In this document: positions 1-6,047 of the stretch, piece by piece | Layout: every line of letters begins with the position of its first letter | How positions within the stretch are numbered: the stretch's first letter is position 1 | Source of the DNA: Bacteroidales bacterium | GTDB taxonomy: Bacteria > Bacteroidota > Bacteroidia > Bacteroidales > UBA932 | Assembly: GCA_004552615.1 (NCBI GenBank) | Contig: SFNZ01000075.1 | Location: 1 to 9,148, forward strand | DNA: 9,148 bases | Reading direction: 5' to 3' | Notes under the pieces: model-generated | Database searches by the model: none | The model's input: only the letters and a program-made list of their open reading frames with translations | What the model was told of the DNA's origin: nothing | Made by a program: the position numbers and the translations under genes

Positions 1-30
1 GACGAGGCCTGAACTGCGGCTGAATCTTGA

Positions 31-468
31 TTATTTCTTTCTCCTCTTTGCGGAGCGGAGCCTGTAGGCGCTCTCCACGAGAAGCTGGTCGGCAAGTATT
101 CCTCTCGCTGCGAGGAAGTTGAGGATAACGCAAACAATAGGGAACACCGCTGATACTTTGAAGACGAGCCCTGTTCCCCTGCATGAGAAGAAATCCACGG
201 CCAACCATATCTGGAGTGCGAGCGTGATGATTGCGCTCAGGACAGCAGTCCTCATCTGGAATACCCTGAACTTGTATGTGGTGAGGGCCAGAATGTTGAG
301 AAGAAGTATCACTATCAGGAGAATGGCATACGGGATGTATGCGAAATATTTGAACTCTTCCACGGATGTGCCGTCAGCCCCGTACAATGCCGCTTTGACT
401 CCGAAGACCATCACCGCCGTGAGTATGGTGGAGATGGCGAGGTATAATGTCTGCATTCTTTGCCACAT
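31..468 (-). CDS. DUF4293 family four-helix membrane protein
   Basis: Predicted inner-membrane protein of 145 residues and unknown function. Four hydrophobic helices are visible at about residues 5-25, 43-63, 71-92 and 102-122. They are followed by a short, strongly basic cytoplasmic tail ending in KRRKK. The opening MWQRMQTLYL and the tail segment with LVESAYRLRS match my memory of the DUF4293 family, which is confined to Bacteroidota and usually about 130-150 residues long, so the gene looks complete. The ATG at 466-468 lies about 25 bases downstream of the expected transcription start of a -7 box at 500-507. No Shine-Dalgarno is obvious, which is normal in this phylum. It diverges from the AI-2E permease gene. 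The family assignment is by recognition of sequence pattern; no biochemical role is known to me. Confidence 0.85.
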   Translation of the reverse strand: MWQRMQTLYLAISTILTAVMVFGVKAALYGADGTSVEEFKYFAYIPYAILLIVILLLNILALTTYKFRVFQMRTAVLSAIITLALQIWLAVDFFSCRGTGLVFKVSAVFPIVCVILNFLAARGILADQLLVESAYRLRSAKRRKK

Positions 469-499
469 GGTTTCTTTCGTTTTTTTGAATTTGCGGATG

Positions 500-507
500 C
501 AAAAATA
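500..507 (-). promoter_or_regulatory. -7 box for the DUF4293 gene
   Basis: Read on the minus strand this is TATTTTTG, a full match to the Bacteroidota -7 consensus TAnnTTTG. It sits 32 bases upstream of the DUF4293 ATG. No convincing TTTG -33 element is seen at the expected distance. The surrounding 18 bases (497-514) are identical to the -7 region of the nucleoside phosphorylase gene (2645-2662). Confidence 0.6.
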
Positions 508-528
508 GGAAATTAACCATTAAAAAAC

Positions 529-536
529 TAACTTTG
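529..536 (+). promoter_or_regulatory. -7 box for the AI-2E permease gene
   Basis: TAACTTTG matches TAnnTTTG and lies 39 bases before the ATG at 576, giving an expected leader of about 30 bases. Together with the minus-strand box at 500-507 it forms a compact divergent promoter, with 21 bases between the two boxes. A -33 TTTG at the right spacing is not visible; the nearest TTG (491-493) is too far upstream. Confidence 0.55.
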
Positions 537-575
537 ACCGCAGAGGGGACGCAATTTGTCTCCTGCATTCGGAAA

Positions 576-1727
576 ATGGATAAAGAACGAAGCATTGACA
601 GGCTTGCCAGGTACATAATTTACGGCATAGGAACGGTATTGACACTCGTCCTGTGCTGGTATCTCAGGAGTGTTCTCCTGTATATCGTGCTTGCATCCGT
701 GGTATCGCTGCTCTGCCGTCCTGTGATGACGGCACTGTCCCGAGTCAAAATCGGACGTTTCAGGATGACCCCTGTACCTGCGGCGGTGCTGTCGCTCATT
801 GCCGTGATTCTGCTGTTCCTGCTGATAGTCACCCAGATTGTCCCGGTAGTGACCAACATAATAAGGACAATCTCCGACAATATCACAATGTCCGACTATT
901 CTCTGCCGGTGGATGCATTCAAGGTCTTCATGGCGGACATAAACTCCTGGCTTATAGAACATTTCCCTGATTTCGGCCCGGATTTCAGAATAGAGGCGGC
1001 AGTCGGAAAATTCATCAAGAAAATGTTCGATGCAGGCTCGTTCTCGGCAGTCGTCGAACACGTGGCATCTTTTTTCGTCTCCTTCGGCGTGGGAATATTC
1101 TCGGTGGTGTTCATCTCGTTCTTTTTCATCAAGGACCCTTCTCTGTTCGGCAGGATAGTTTCCTCGTTCGTGCCTGACAGGCTTGAGAATGACGTGATAT
1201 CGGCCATTTCGGACATAGAGCATCTGCTTTCCAGATATTTCGTAGGCCTGGTCATCGAGGTGCTCGGCGTGGCACTCCTGAATTTCCTCGGCCTGTGGCT
1301 CGTGGCGCGCATAGGCATATCCGCCGCAGTCGGTATCGCATTCATTACCGGAATGATGAACATCATCCCGTATGTGGGCCCACTCGTGGGCGGCATTATC
1401 GGGACAATCCTGTCCATAGTGCTGAAATTCACCGCTGCCGGATTCGGAACGGTGAATTTCTGGGGGTTCGTCATATTGCTCGTTGCGGTATTCGCCGTGA
1501 CGCAGCTGGTGGACAATTTCCTTTTCCAGCCGCTCATATATTCTACCAGCATCAAGGCCAGCCCTTTGGAGATTTTCATAGTTCTCCTCATAGCCGGACA
1601 TATAGCCGGGATGCTGGGGATGCTTGTCGCTATTCCGGCCTATACCGTGGTCCGCGTCATTGCCGGACATTTCTTTTCGAGGTACAAGCCTATCAGGCGG
1701 CTTACCGGAACCGGACAGGCTACCTGA
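576..1727 (+). CDS. AI-2E family transporter (polytopic permease)
   Basis: Membrane permease of 383 residues in the AI-2E transporter family (PerM/YdiK/TqsA type). Members export or exchange small molecules or ions; only a few have been tied to autoinducer-2, so the substrate here is unknown. Visible family signatures are two N-terminal hydrophobic helices, a long soluble stretch, then FFFIKDP, the NIIPYVGPLVGGIIG segment, and the C-terminal block DNFLFQPLIYSTSIKASPLE followed by glycine-rich helices (GHIAGMLGMLVAIPAY). Length is normal for the family. I start it at the ATG at 576 rather than the TTG at 534, because that TTG lies inside the TAACTTTG promoter box and would precede transcription. 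The last 8 bases overlap the end of the convergent nucleoside phosphorylase gene, leaving no room for a terminator between them. Confidence 0.9.
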   Translation: MDKERSIDRLARYIIYGIGTVLTLVLCWYLRSVLLYIVLASVVSLLCRPVMTALSRVKIGRFRMTPVPAAVLSLIAVILLFLLIVTQIVPVVTNIIRTISDNITMSDYSLPVDAFKVFMADINSWLIEHFPDFGPDFRIEAAVGKFIKKMFDAGSFSAVVEHVASFFVSFGVGIFSVVFISFFFIKDPSLFGRIVSSFVPDRLENDVISAISDIEHLLSRYFVGLVIEVLGVALLNFLGLWLVARIGISAAVGIAFITGMMNIIPYVGPLVGGIIGTILSIVLKFTAAGFGTVNFWGFVILLVAVFAVTQLVDNFLFQPLIYSTSIKASPLEIFIVLLIAGHIAGMLGMLVAIPAYTVVRVIAGHFFSRYKPIRRLTGTGQAT

Positions 1728-2595
1728 TGGCAGCGAGTTTCTCAAGAGAAAGCTGTACGAGTTCCCTGACGCGCGGCTTGTAGTCCGTGTTGCTGCTTTT
1801 CAGATATCTGTTGGCTATAGCGCAGCATACCGTGCCGGCCTGATGCCCGAGGTGGGCGGCGAGGCCTGCGACAGCCGAGCTTTCCATTTCGAAATTGGTG
1901 ATCCTGTATTCCCCGAATCTGAATGATTCGAAAGTGTCGAGCATGTCAGGCATTGCAAGCGGAAGCCTTACAACCCGGCCTTGAGGTCCGTAGAAGCCCT
2001 GTGCGGATATTGTAACTCCTTTCACGGTGCAGTCCCTGAACGCTTCGGTGAGTTTGTCCCCGGCTTTCACGAAATAAGGCGAAGACAGATGGCTGTCCCA
2101 TCCTGTATGCTTCTTGAACGCTTCCTCCATCTCGCTGATATTTATCTTCTCGCGGTCTGCATACCAGTTGAGGAGACCGTCGCAACCTACCGAAATTTCG
2201 GAGAATATGAACGATCCGACAGGGATGTCAGGCTGGATTGCGCCCGTTGTGCCGATTCTCAATATGGTCAGCGTGCGGTGTTCCGGTTTGATTTCCCTTG
2301 TGGTGAAATCCACGTTCGCAAGCGCATCCAGTTCGGTCAGTACAATGTCAATGTTGTCCGTTCCGATTCCCGTCGAAAGCACGGTGATGCGTTCTCCTTT
2401 GTATTTTCCTGTAATGGATACGAATTCACGGGACGCGTTGCGGAATTCCTTCTCCTCGAGAAATTCCCCGACCATGTCCACTCTTCCCGGGTCTCCAACG
2501 AGGATGACCTTGTCGGCAAGTTGTTCCGGTTTCAGGTGGATGTGGAAAGCCGACCCGTCACCGTTGATTATCAATTCTGATTCTGGTATTCTCAT
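1720..2595 (-). CDS. Nucleoside phosphorylase, uridine phosphorylase-like
   Basis: Cytosolic enzyme of 291 residues in the PNP/UDP phosphorylase (NP-I) family. It is expected to split a nucleoside with phosphate into free base and (deoxy)ribose-1-phosphate for salvage. Seen in order: VGDPGRV at 33-39 (phosphate loop), STGIG at 74-78, RIGTTGAIQ at 113-121 (phosphate and ribose contacts), FYGPQGR around 201-207, and NFEMESSAVAG at 234-244 (ribose-binding Met-Glu). The Gln-x-Arg at 205-207 matches the position of the uracil-binding Gln-x-Arg of E. coli Udp, so pyrimidine, probably uridine, is the inferred substrate. E. coli Udp is about 253 residues; this protein is longer by roughly 20 N-terminal residues plus an insertion near 145-175. 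The leader contains a 10-bp palindrome, TTCAGCTGAA, at 2622-2631. The gene lies downstream of, and co-oriented with, the HAD phosphatase. Confidence 0.88.
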   Translation of the reverse strand: MRIPESELIINGDGSAFHIHLKPEQLADKVILVGDPGRVDMVGEFLEEKEFRNASREFVSITGKYKGERITVLSTGIGTDNIDIVLTELDALANVDFTTREIKPEHRTLTILRIGTTGAIQPDIPVGSFIFSEISVGCDGLLNWYADREKINISEMEEAFKKHTGWDSHLSSPYFVKAGDKLTEAFRDCTVKGVTISAQGFYGPQGRVVRLPLAMPDMLDTFESFRFGEYRITNFEMESSAVAGLAAHLGHQAGTVCCAIANRYLKSSNTDYKPRVRELVQLSLEKLAAIR

Positions 2596-2647
2596 GTCAA
2601 TATGTTTTTAATGTTCCATATTTCAGCTGAATCAAATCAGCTATATG

Positions 2648-2676
2648 CAAAAATAGGAAATTTTGTCAATAAACAA
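2648..2676 (-). promoter_or_regulatory. Promoter of the nucleoside phosphorylase gene
   Basis: On the minus strand a TTG at 2676-2674 is followed after 18 bases by TATTTTTG (2655-2648), close to the Bacteroidota -33/-7 arrangement. The expected start is near 2641, leaving a leader of about 45 bases. The -33 part falls inside the last codons of the upstream phosphatase gene, so the phosphorylase could be transcribed both from here and by read-through. Confidence 0.6.
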
Positions 2677-3322
2677 TCATCCCGGTGAGTTCTTCCGCAT
2701 TGTCCGCGATGCCCCACGGCTTTCCGGCCTCGAGTTCAGCCCTGGAACGGAATCCCCATGAGACCCCTATGGTCCTGACCCCGGCATTGGCCCCAGTCTG
2801 CATGTCCACGTCAGAATCTCCTATGTAAATTACCTCATCTTTCCCTGTTCCGGGCATTTCCGACATTATCTGATATACGATTTCCGGGTCCGGCTTTATA
2901 GGCTGTCCTTCACGCTGCCCGAGTATCTTCACGAAATCGAACTTCCCGAAGAAATGCCTGACGAGCTTCTCGGCACCGTCCTGATATTTGTTCGATGCTA
3001 CTGCCGGGCGGATTCCCGCCGATGTGATCTTGCGCAGCATTTCCGTGATTCCGGGATACGGCCGGGTGAAATCGCATTTGTGTTCATCGTAGTACGGAAG
3101 AAATAGTTCAGCCATCCTTTTAACCATGGCTTCATCTGCTTTACCCTCAGGCAAAGCCCCGCGGAAAAGGTTGTAGATTCCCCTGCCGCACAATGTATAA
3201 TAGTCCTCTATCGGATGCTCCGGGAATCCGCAGACCCCCAAAGCATGGTTCGTAGCCCTTCCGAGGTCCTGCACTGTATCGAGCAGGGTCCCGTCCAGGT
3301 CGAATATTGCAATTTTAGTCAT
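2666..3322 (-). CDS. HAD-IA hydrolase, phosphoglycolate phosphatase-like
   Basis: Soluble phosphatase of 218 residues in the haloacid dehalogenase superfamily, subfamily IA. All four HAD motifs are visible: motif I FDLDGT with nucleophile Asp8 and acid/base Asp10, motif II VASNK with Ser110, motif III PIKPDP with Lys143, and motif IV GDSDVD at 168-173 for the Mg2+ acidic residues. Residues about 16-85 form the helical C1 cap. The closest well-known relatives are phosphoglycolate phosphatase (Gph) and similar small-sugar-phosphate or nucleotide phosphatases. Substrate cannot be read from sequence, so I give no symbol. I prefer the ATG at 3320-3322, since MTKIAIFDLDGT is the canonical HAD N-terminus; an in-frame ATG 14 codons upstream would add a non-homologous tail. 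The stop is 70 bases upstream of the phosphorylase start. Confidence 0.87.
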   Translation of the reverse strand: MTKIAIFDLDGTLLDTVQDLGRATNHALGVCGFPEHPIEDYYTLCGRGIYNLFRGALPEGKADEAMVKRMAELFLPYYDEHKCDFTRPYPGITEMLRKITSAGIRPAVASNKYQDGAEKLVRHFFGKFDFVKILGQREGQPIKPDPEIVYQIMSEMPGTGKDEVIYIGDSDVDMQTGANAGVRTIGVSWGFRSRAELEAGKPWGIADNAEELTGMIVY

Positions 3323-3354
3323 AAAAGTGTAGAAAAAATTTAAATGTGCAATAG

Positions 3355-3380
3355 TTTGGCACAAGCTAATGCTAACTTTG
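3355..3380 (+). promoter_or_regulatory. Candidate promoter of the 42-residue small gene
   Basis: TAACTTTG at 3373-3380 matches TAnnTTTG and ends 26 bases before the small gene's ATG. A TTTG at 3355-3358 could serve as the -33 element, but its spacing of 14 bases is shorter than usual. The -7 box alone is the main evidence. Confidence 0.45.
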
Positions 3381-3390
3381 CATCAGAAAA

Positions 3391-3398
3391 CAAAAATA
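3391..3398 (-). promoter_or_regulatory. -7 box for the HAD phosphatase gene
   Basis: On the minus strand this reads TATTTTTG, a full TAnnTTTG match. It lies 68 bases upstream of the preferred phosphatase start at 3322. It overlaps the leader of the divergent small gene, so the two transcripts should overlap at their 5' ends. No -33 element is seen at normal spacing. Confidence 0.45.
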
Positions 3399-3406
3399 CT
3401 TGCAAT

Positions 3407-3535
3407 ATGAAAAGCACAGATTTCAACCTCGAGGCTCTCAGCAGCCTGTTCTCGTCAGAAAACGCTTACAGCGAGATGATGGATATGGTACGTGACCTTG
3501 GTCTTGTACTCACCGAAGTCAGTGCCGGCGCGTAA
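3407..3535 (+). CDS. Unrecognised 42-residue small protein
   Basis: I do not recognise this gene. It encodes 42 residues from MKSTDFNLEALSSLF to LTEVSAGA, acidic overall, with an amphipathic helical look and no membrane segment, cysteine or signal peptide. Support for it being real: a TAACTTTG box 26 bases upstream, an A-rich leader directly before the ATG (typical Bacteroidota initiation context), codon choices like those of neighbouring genes, and a start that fits the promoter. An in-frame ATG at 3344 lies upstream of the -7 box and is unlikely. The last 17 bases overlap the end of the convergent clpC gene on the opposite strand. It could be a genuine small protein, a leader-type peptide or a chance ORF. 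No function is proposed. Confidence 0.5.
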   Translation: MKSTDFNLEALSSLFSSENAYSEMMDMVRDLGLVLTEVSAGA

Positions 3536-5849
3536 CGAGGGAAACAGCGATGCTTTCCTTGTCGCGAGCAAGGCTGATTTTCAGCGTGCGCAAGGATGCT
3601 TCACCTTTCTTCTTGCTGTTGAGCACCCTGTCGGAAATGATGAACTCGGATACCGGTTCCTCGATGTATTTCATGATCGCACGTTTAAGCGGTCTGGCCC
3701 CGTAATTCGGGTCGTAGCCGGCGTCAGCGACGAATTTTTTCGCGGATGGTGTCACGTTCAGCTTGTATCCTGTATCTTCCGCACGCGTCCGGAGGTCTCT
3801 CAGCTCGATGTCCACTATCTTCTCTATGTCTTCACGGCCGAGCGGATTGAAGAACACTTTTTCGTCCACGCGGTTCAGGAACTCGGGAGAGAATGCTTTC
3901 CTGACAGCCTTCTCAAGTACTATCTGCCTGTCCGTCACCATGTTCCTGCCGGAAGTGCTGAACCCGATACCTTTTCCGTATTCTTGGATGTCGCGGCTGC
4001 CCACGTTTGAAGTCATTATGACTATGGTGTTCCGGAAATCAACGGTACGTCCCTCGCTGTCGGTCAGGCGTCCGTCGTCAAGCACCTGTAGCAGGATGTT
4101 GAAAATATCCGGATGAGCCTTCTCGATTTCATCCAAAAGGACTACGCAATACGGTTTCCTGCGTACCCGTTCGCTCAACTGCCCTCCTTCTTCATAACCT
4201 ACATATCCCGGAGGTGCTCCGATAAGTCTGGAGACATTGAACTTCTCCATATATTCGCTCATGTCGATGCGGACCATATTCTCTTCAGAGTCGAAAAGAT
4301 ATTCGGCGAGCCTCTTGGCCAGTTCGGTCTTGCCCACTCCGGTCGGTCCGAAGAACAGGAATGAGCCAATAGGCCTTCCCGGATCCTTGAGCCCGGCACG
4401 GTTCCGCTGGATTGCACCGACTATGGTGTCGATGGCCTCGTCCTGGCCTATGATGCTGTTCCTGAGGCGTTCCCGCATCTTCATTATCCTGTTGCCCTCC
4501 GACTCGGCCACCTTGTTGACAGGGATCCCGGTCATTTTGGAAACTACTGTGGCAATGTCTTCCGCCGTGACTGTCCCGCTGCCTTCCGGCTGGCGCAGCC
4601 TGATCATGGAGCCGGCTTCGTCCATCGCGTCTATCGCCTTGTCTGGCAGGGATTTGTCGGAAATGTACCTGTCCGTGAGCCTGACGCATGCCTCTATGGC
4701 TTCGTCGGTATATTTCACCTTGTGGAATGCCTCGTAATTTTCTTTCAACCTTTCAAGAATCCTGACGGACTGCTTCACGTCAGCAGGTTCAACGACTATT
4801 TTCTGGAATCGGCGGTCAAGCGCCCCGTCCTTCTCGACGATTTTGGTGAACTCGTCCATCGTGGTGGCACCGATGCACTGGATTTCTCCCCGGGCAAGAG
4901 CCGGTTTCAACATATTGGCCGCATCCAGGCTGCCTTGTCCGCCGCCTGCACCCACTATAGTATGGAATTCGTCGATGAACAATATCAGGTCAGGGTCGGA
5001 ACTCACTTCCTTGATGATGGTCTTGACACGTTTCTCGAAATCGCCGCGATATTTCGTGCCGGCAACCACTGATGCAATGTCCAATGAAATGATCCGTTTC
5101 TTGGCGAGCACTGGGGAGATCGAGCCGTCAGCTATACGGAGGGCGATTCCTTCCACGATTGCCGATTTTCCCACTCCGGGCTCCCCGATGAGCATAGGAT
5201 TGTTCTTTTTCCTTCGTCCGAGAATCTCGATTACCCTGGAAATCTCGCTGTCACGTCCGACGACAGGGTCAAGACGCCCTTCCGCCGCAGCTTTGGTCAG
5301 GTCAATCCCGAATTCAGTGATGGAATCACCTTTGTTCCCGGACTGGCCTCCGCTGCCCGTCTCGTCACCGATTTCGTCTCCGTCATCCCCTGTCTCGTTT
5401 CCGGCCGAGAGCATCCCGTTCTTCTCCATATATGTAAGAAGCCTGCCGTAGTCCACTCCTATGTTTCTCAGGTATGCCTGGCCGTAACTTCCTGTTGTCC
5501 TGCACAATGCGAGGAGAAGATGCTGGGTCCTGGCCTCCGGGCATTTCAGCCTCGTGGCTTCCATTATAGTGATGCTCAGTACATTCTGCGCACCTCGCGA
5601 GAAAGTTATGTGCTCCATTTCGGAGTAGGGGATATTTTCGTTGGTGAAGATTCTGCTGTCGATGAAACGCTTCATTGACTCAAGCTCAGTACCGAGGCCC
5701 TTCAGGGCTTCGCATGCGGGATTCTCATTGTGCCTGATGATTCCGAGGAACAGATGATCCGGGCCGATGCCGTAGCTGCCGGTCCTCATCGCCTCTTCCC
5801 TGGCGTAATTGATGATATTGTTAAGTTCTTCCGATACTCTTATTTCCAT
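3519..5849 (-). CDS. clpC: ClpC-type AAA+ unfoldase lacking the M domain
   Basis: ATP-driven Hsp100 unfoldase of 776 residues, expected to form hexamers that feed substrates to ClpP. Order: Clp N-terminal double repeat (1-140); an acidic Gly/Asp/Glu/Ser linker (about 146-176); ATPase domain 1 with Walker A GEPGVGKS (222-229), pore loop KYRGD (266-270), Walker B ending Asp293-Glu294 and Arg finger 346-347; ATPase domain 2 with Walker A GPTGVGKT (501-508), pore loop GYVGY (548-552), Walker B Asp573-Glu574 and sensor-2 GARP (717-720). GIGF at 627-630 fits the ClpP-docking loop. ClpC usually carries a roughly 50-residue M domain with a UVR motif after the LPDKAID...RLR segment; here that segment (401-419) runs almost directly into TAEDIATVVSKMTGIPV, so it is absent, as in ClpA. 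Domain 2 still looks ClpC-like. The start at 5849 is fixed by a GGAGG six bases upstream; a longer ORF from 5903 would include the promoter box. Confidence 0.93.
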   Translation of the reverse strand: MEIRVSEELNNIINYAREEAMRTGSYGIGPDHLFLGIIRHNENPACEALKGLGTELESMKRFIDSRIFTNENIPYSEMEHITFSRGAQNVLSITIMEATRLKCPEARTQHLLLALCRTTGSYGQAYLRNIGVDYGRLLTYMEKNGMLSAGNETGDDGDEIGDETGSGGQSGNKGDSITEFGIDLTKAAAEGRLDPVVGRDSEISRVIEILGRRKKNNPMLIGEPGVGKSAIVEGIALRIADGSISPVLAKKRIISLDIASVVAGTKYRGDFEKRVKTIIKEVSSDPDLILFIDEFHTIVGAGGGQGSLDAANMLKPALARGEIQCIGATTMDEFTKIVEKDGALDRRFQKIVVEPADVKQSVRILERLKENYEAFHKVKYTDEAIEACVRLTDRYISDKSLPDKAIDAMDEAGSMIRLRQPEGSGTVTAEDIATVVSKMTGIPVNKVAESEGNRIMKMRERLRNSIIGQDEAIDTIVGAIQRNRAGLKDPGRPIGSFLFFGPTGVGKTELAKRLAEYLFDSEENMVRIDMSEYMEKFNVSRLIGAPPGYVGYEEGGQLSERVRRKPYCVVLLDEIEKAHPDIFNILLQVLDDGRLTDSEGRTVDFRNTIVIMTSNVGSRDIQEYGKGIGFSTSGRNMVTDRQIVLEKAVRKAFSPEFLNRVDEKVFFNPLGREDIEKIVDIELRDLRTRAEDTGYKLNVTPSAKKFVADAGYDPNYGARPLKRAIMKYIEEPVSEFIISDRVLNSKKKGEASLRTLKISLARDKESIAVSLVTRRH

Positions 5850-5852
5850 ATT

Positions 5853-5860
5853 GTCCCTCC
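5853..5860 (-). promoter_or_regulatory. Strong Shine-Dalgarno of clpC
   Basis: On the minus strand GGAGGGAC precedes the ATG at 5849, with the GGAGG core six bases from the start. This decides the start codon. It is notable because the other genes in the window lack a clear Shine-Dalgarno, as is usual in Bacteroidota. Confidence 0.7.
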
Positions 5861-5867
5861 GATGGAA

Positions 5868-5889
5868 CCGGCACGTGATTGTGTGCCGG
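5868..5889. promoter_or_regulatory. 7-bp inverted repeat in the clpC leader, possible operator or hairpin
   Basis: CCGGCAC, an 8-base spacer, then GTGCCGG: a perfect inverted repeat. It lies between the clpC -7 box (5901-5908) and its Shine-Dalgarno (5853-5860), just after the expected transcription start near 5894. It could bind a dimeric repressor or form an RNA hairpin upstream of the ribosome site. It does not match the CIRCE (HrcA) or CtsR consensus. The role is inferred from position alone. Confidence 0.4.
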
Positions 5890-5900
5890 ACCTCTGTCTG

Positions 5901-5908
5901 CAAATATA
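5901..5908 (-). promoter_or_regulatory. -7 box for clpC
   Basis: On the minus strand this reads TATATTTG, matching TAnnTTTG, in the extended context CCTATATTTGCA that resembles the other minus-strand promoters here. It gives an expected leader of about 45 bases. A -33 TTTG at normal spacing is not seen. Confidence 0.55.
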
Positions 5909-5969
5909 GGCAAAACGAACGGAATAATGTTTATTTTCATGTTCCGCAAGTCGATTTACTCCCCGATAT

Positions 5970-6000
5970 TTTGTCGGCTGACAAAAAATTCCTAAATTTG
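5970..6000 (+). promoter_or_regulatory. Promoter of gyrA
   Basis: TTTG at 5970-5973, a 19-base spacer, then TAAATTTG at 5993-6000. Both elements and the spacing fit the Bacteroidota sigma-ABfr promoter, making this the best promoter in the window. Transcription should begin near 6007, giving gyrA an unusually long leader of about 230 bases. Nearly all of that length is due to the inserted element at 6048-6222. Confidence 0.7.
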
Positions 6001-6035
6001 TATGCTTATGACCAGGTGTTTCATGGGCATTATTA

Positions 6036-6047
6036 TTGAATAAATAA
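6036..6047 (+). repeat. Left copy of 12-bp direct repeat (probable target duplication)
   Basis: TTGAATAAATAA, identical to 6223-6234. The two copies bracket the palindromic element. This copy lies about 30 bases after the predicted gyrA transcription start. Confidence 0.65.

Noticed and set aside
1..30. Possible end or start of a further gene at the left edge
   Set aside because: Too short to translate meaningfully; no start codon, hairpin or motif supports a call.
534..575. N-terminal extension of the AI-2E permease from a TTG at 534
   Set aside because: The TTG is part of the TAACTTTG promoter box, so it would precede the transcription start. The ATG at 576 begins a normal family N-terminus.
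528..1745. 405-codon open frame antisense to the permease
   Set aside because: Highly charged, low-quality translation with no family signature, lying opposite a clear AI-2E gene. It arises from codon bias in the real gene.
5868..5889. Reading the clpC leader repeat as a CIRCE element
   Set aside because: Half-site CCGGCAC differs from TTAGCACTC, and the spacer is 8 rather than 9 bases.
5850..5903. 18-residue N-terminal extension of the Clp ATPase
   Set aside because: It runs through the inverted repeat and the -7 box, lacks homology to Clp N-domains, and a strong Shine-Dalgarno marks the ATG at 5849.
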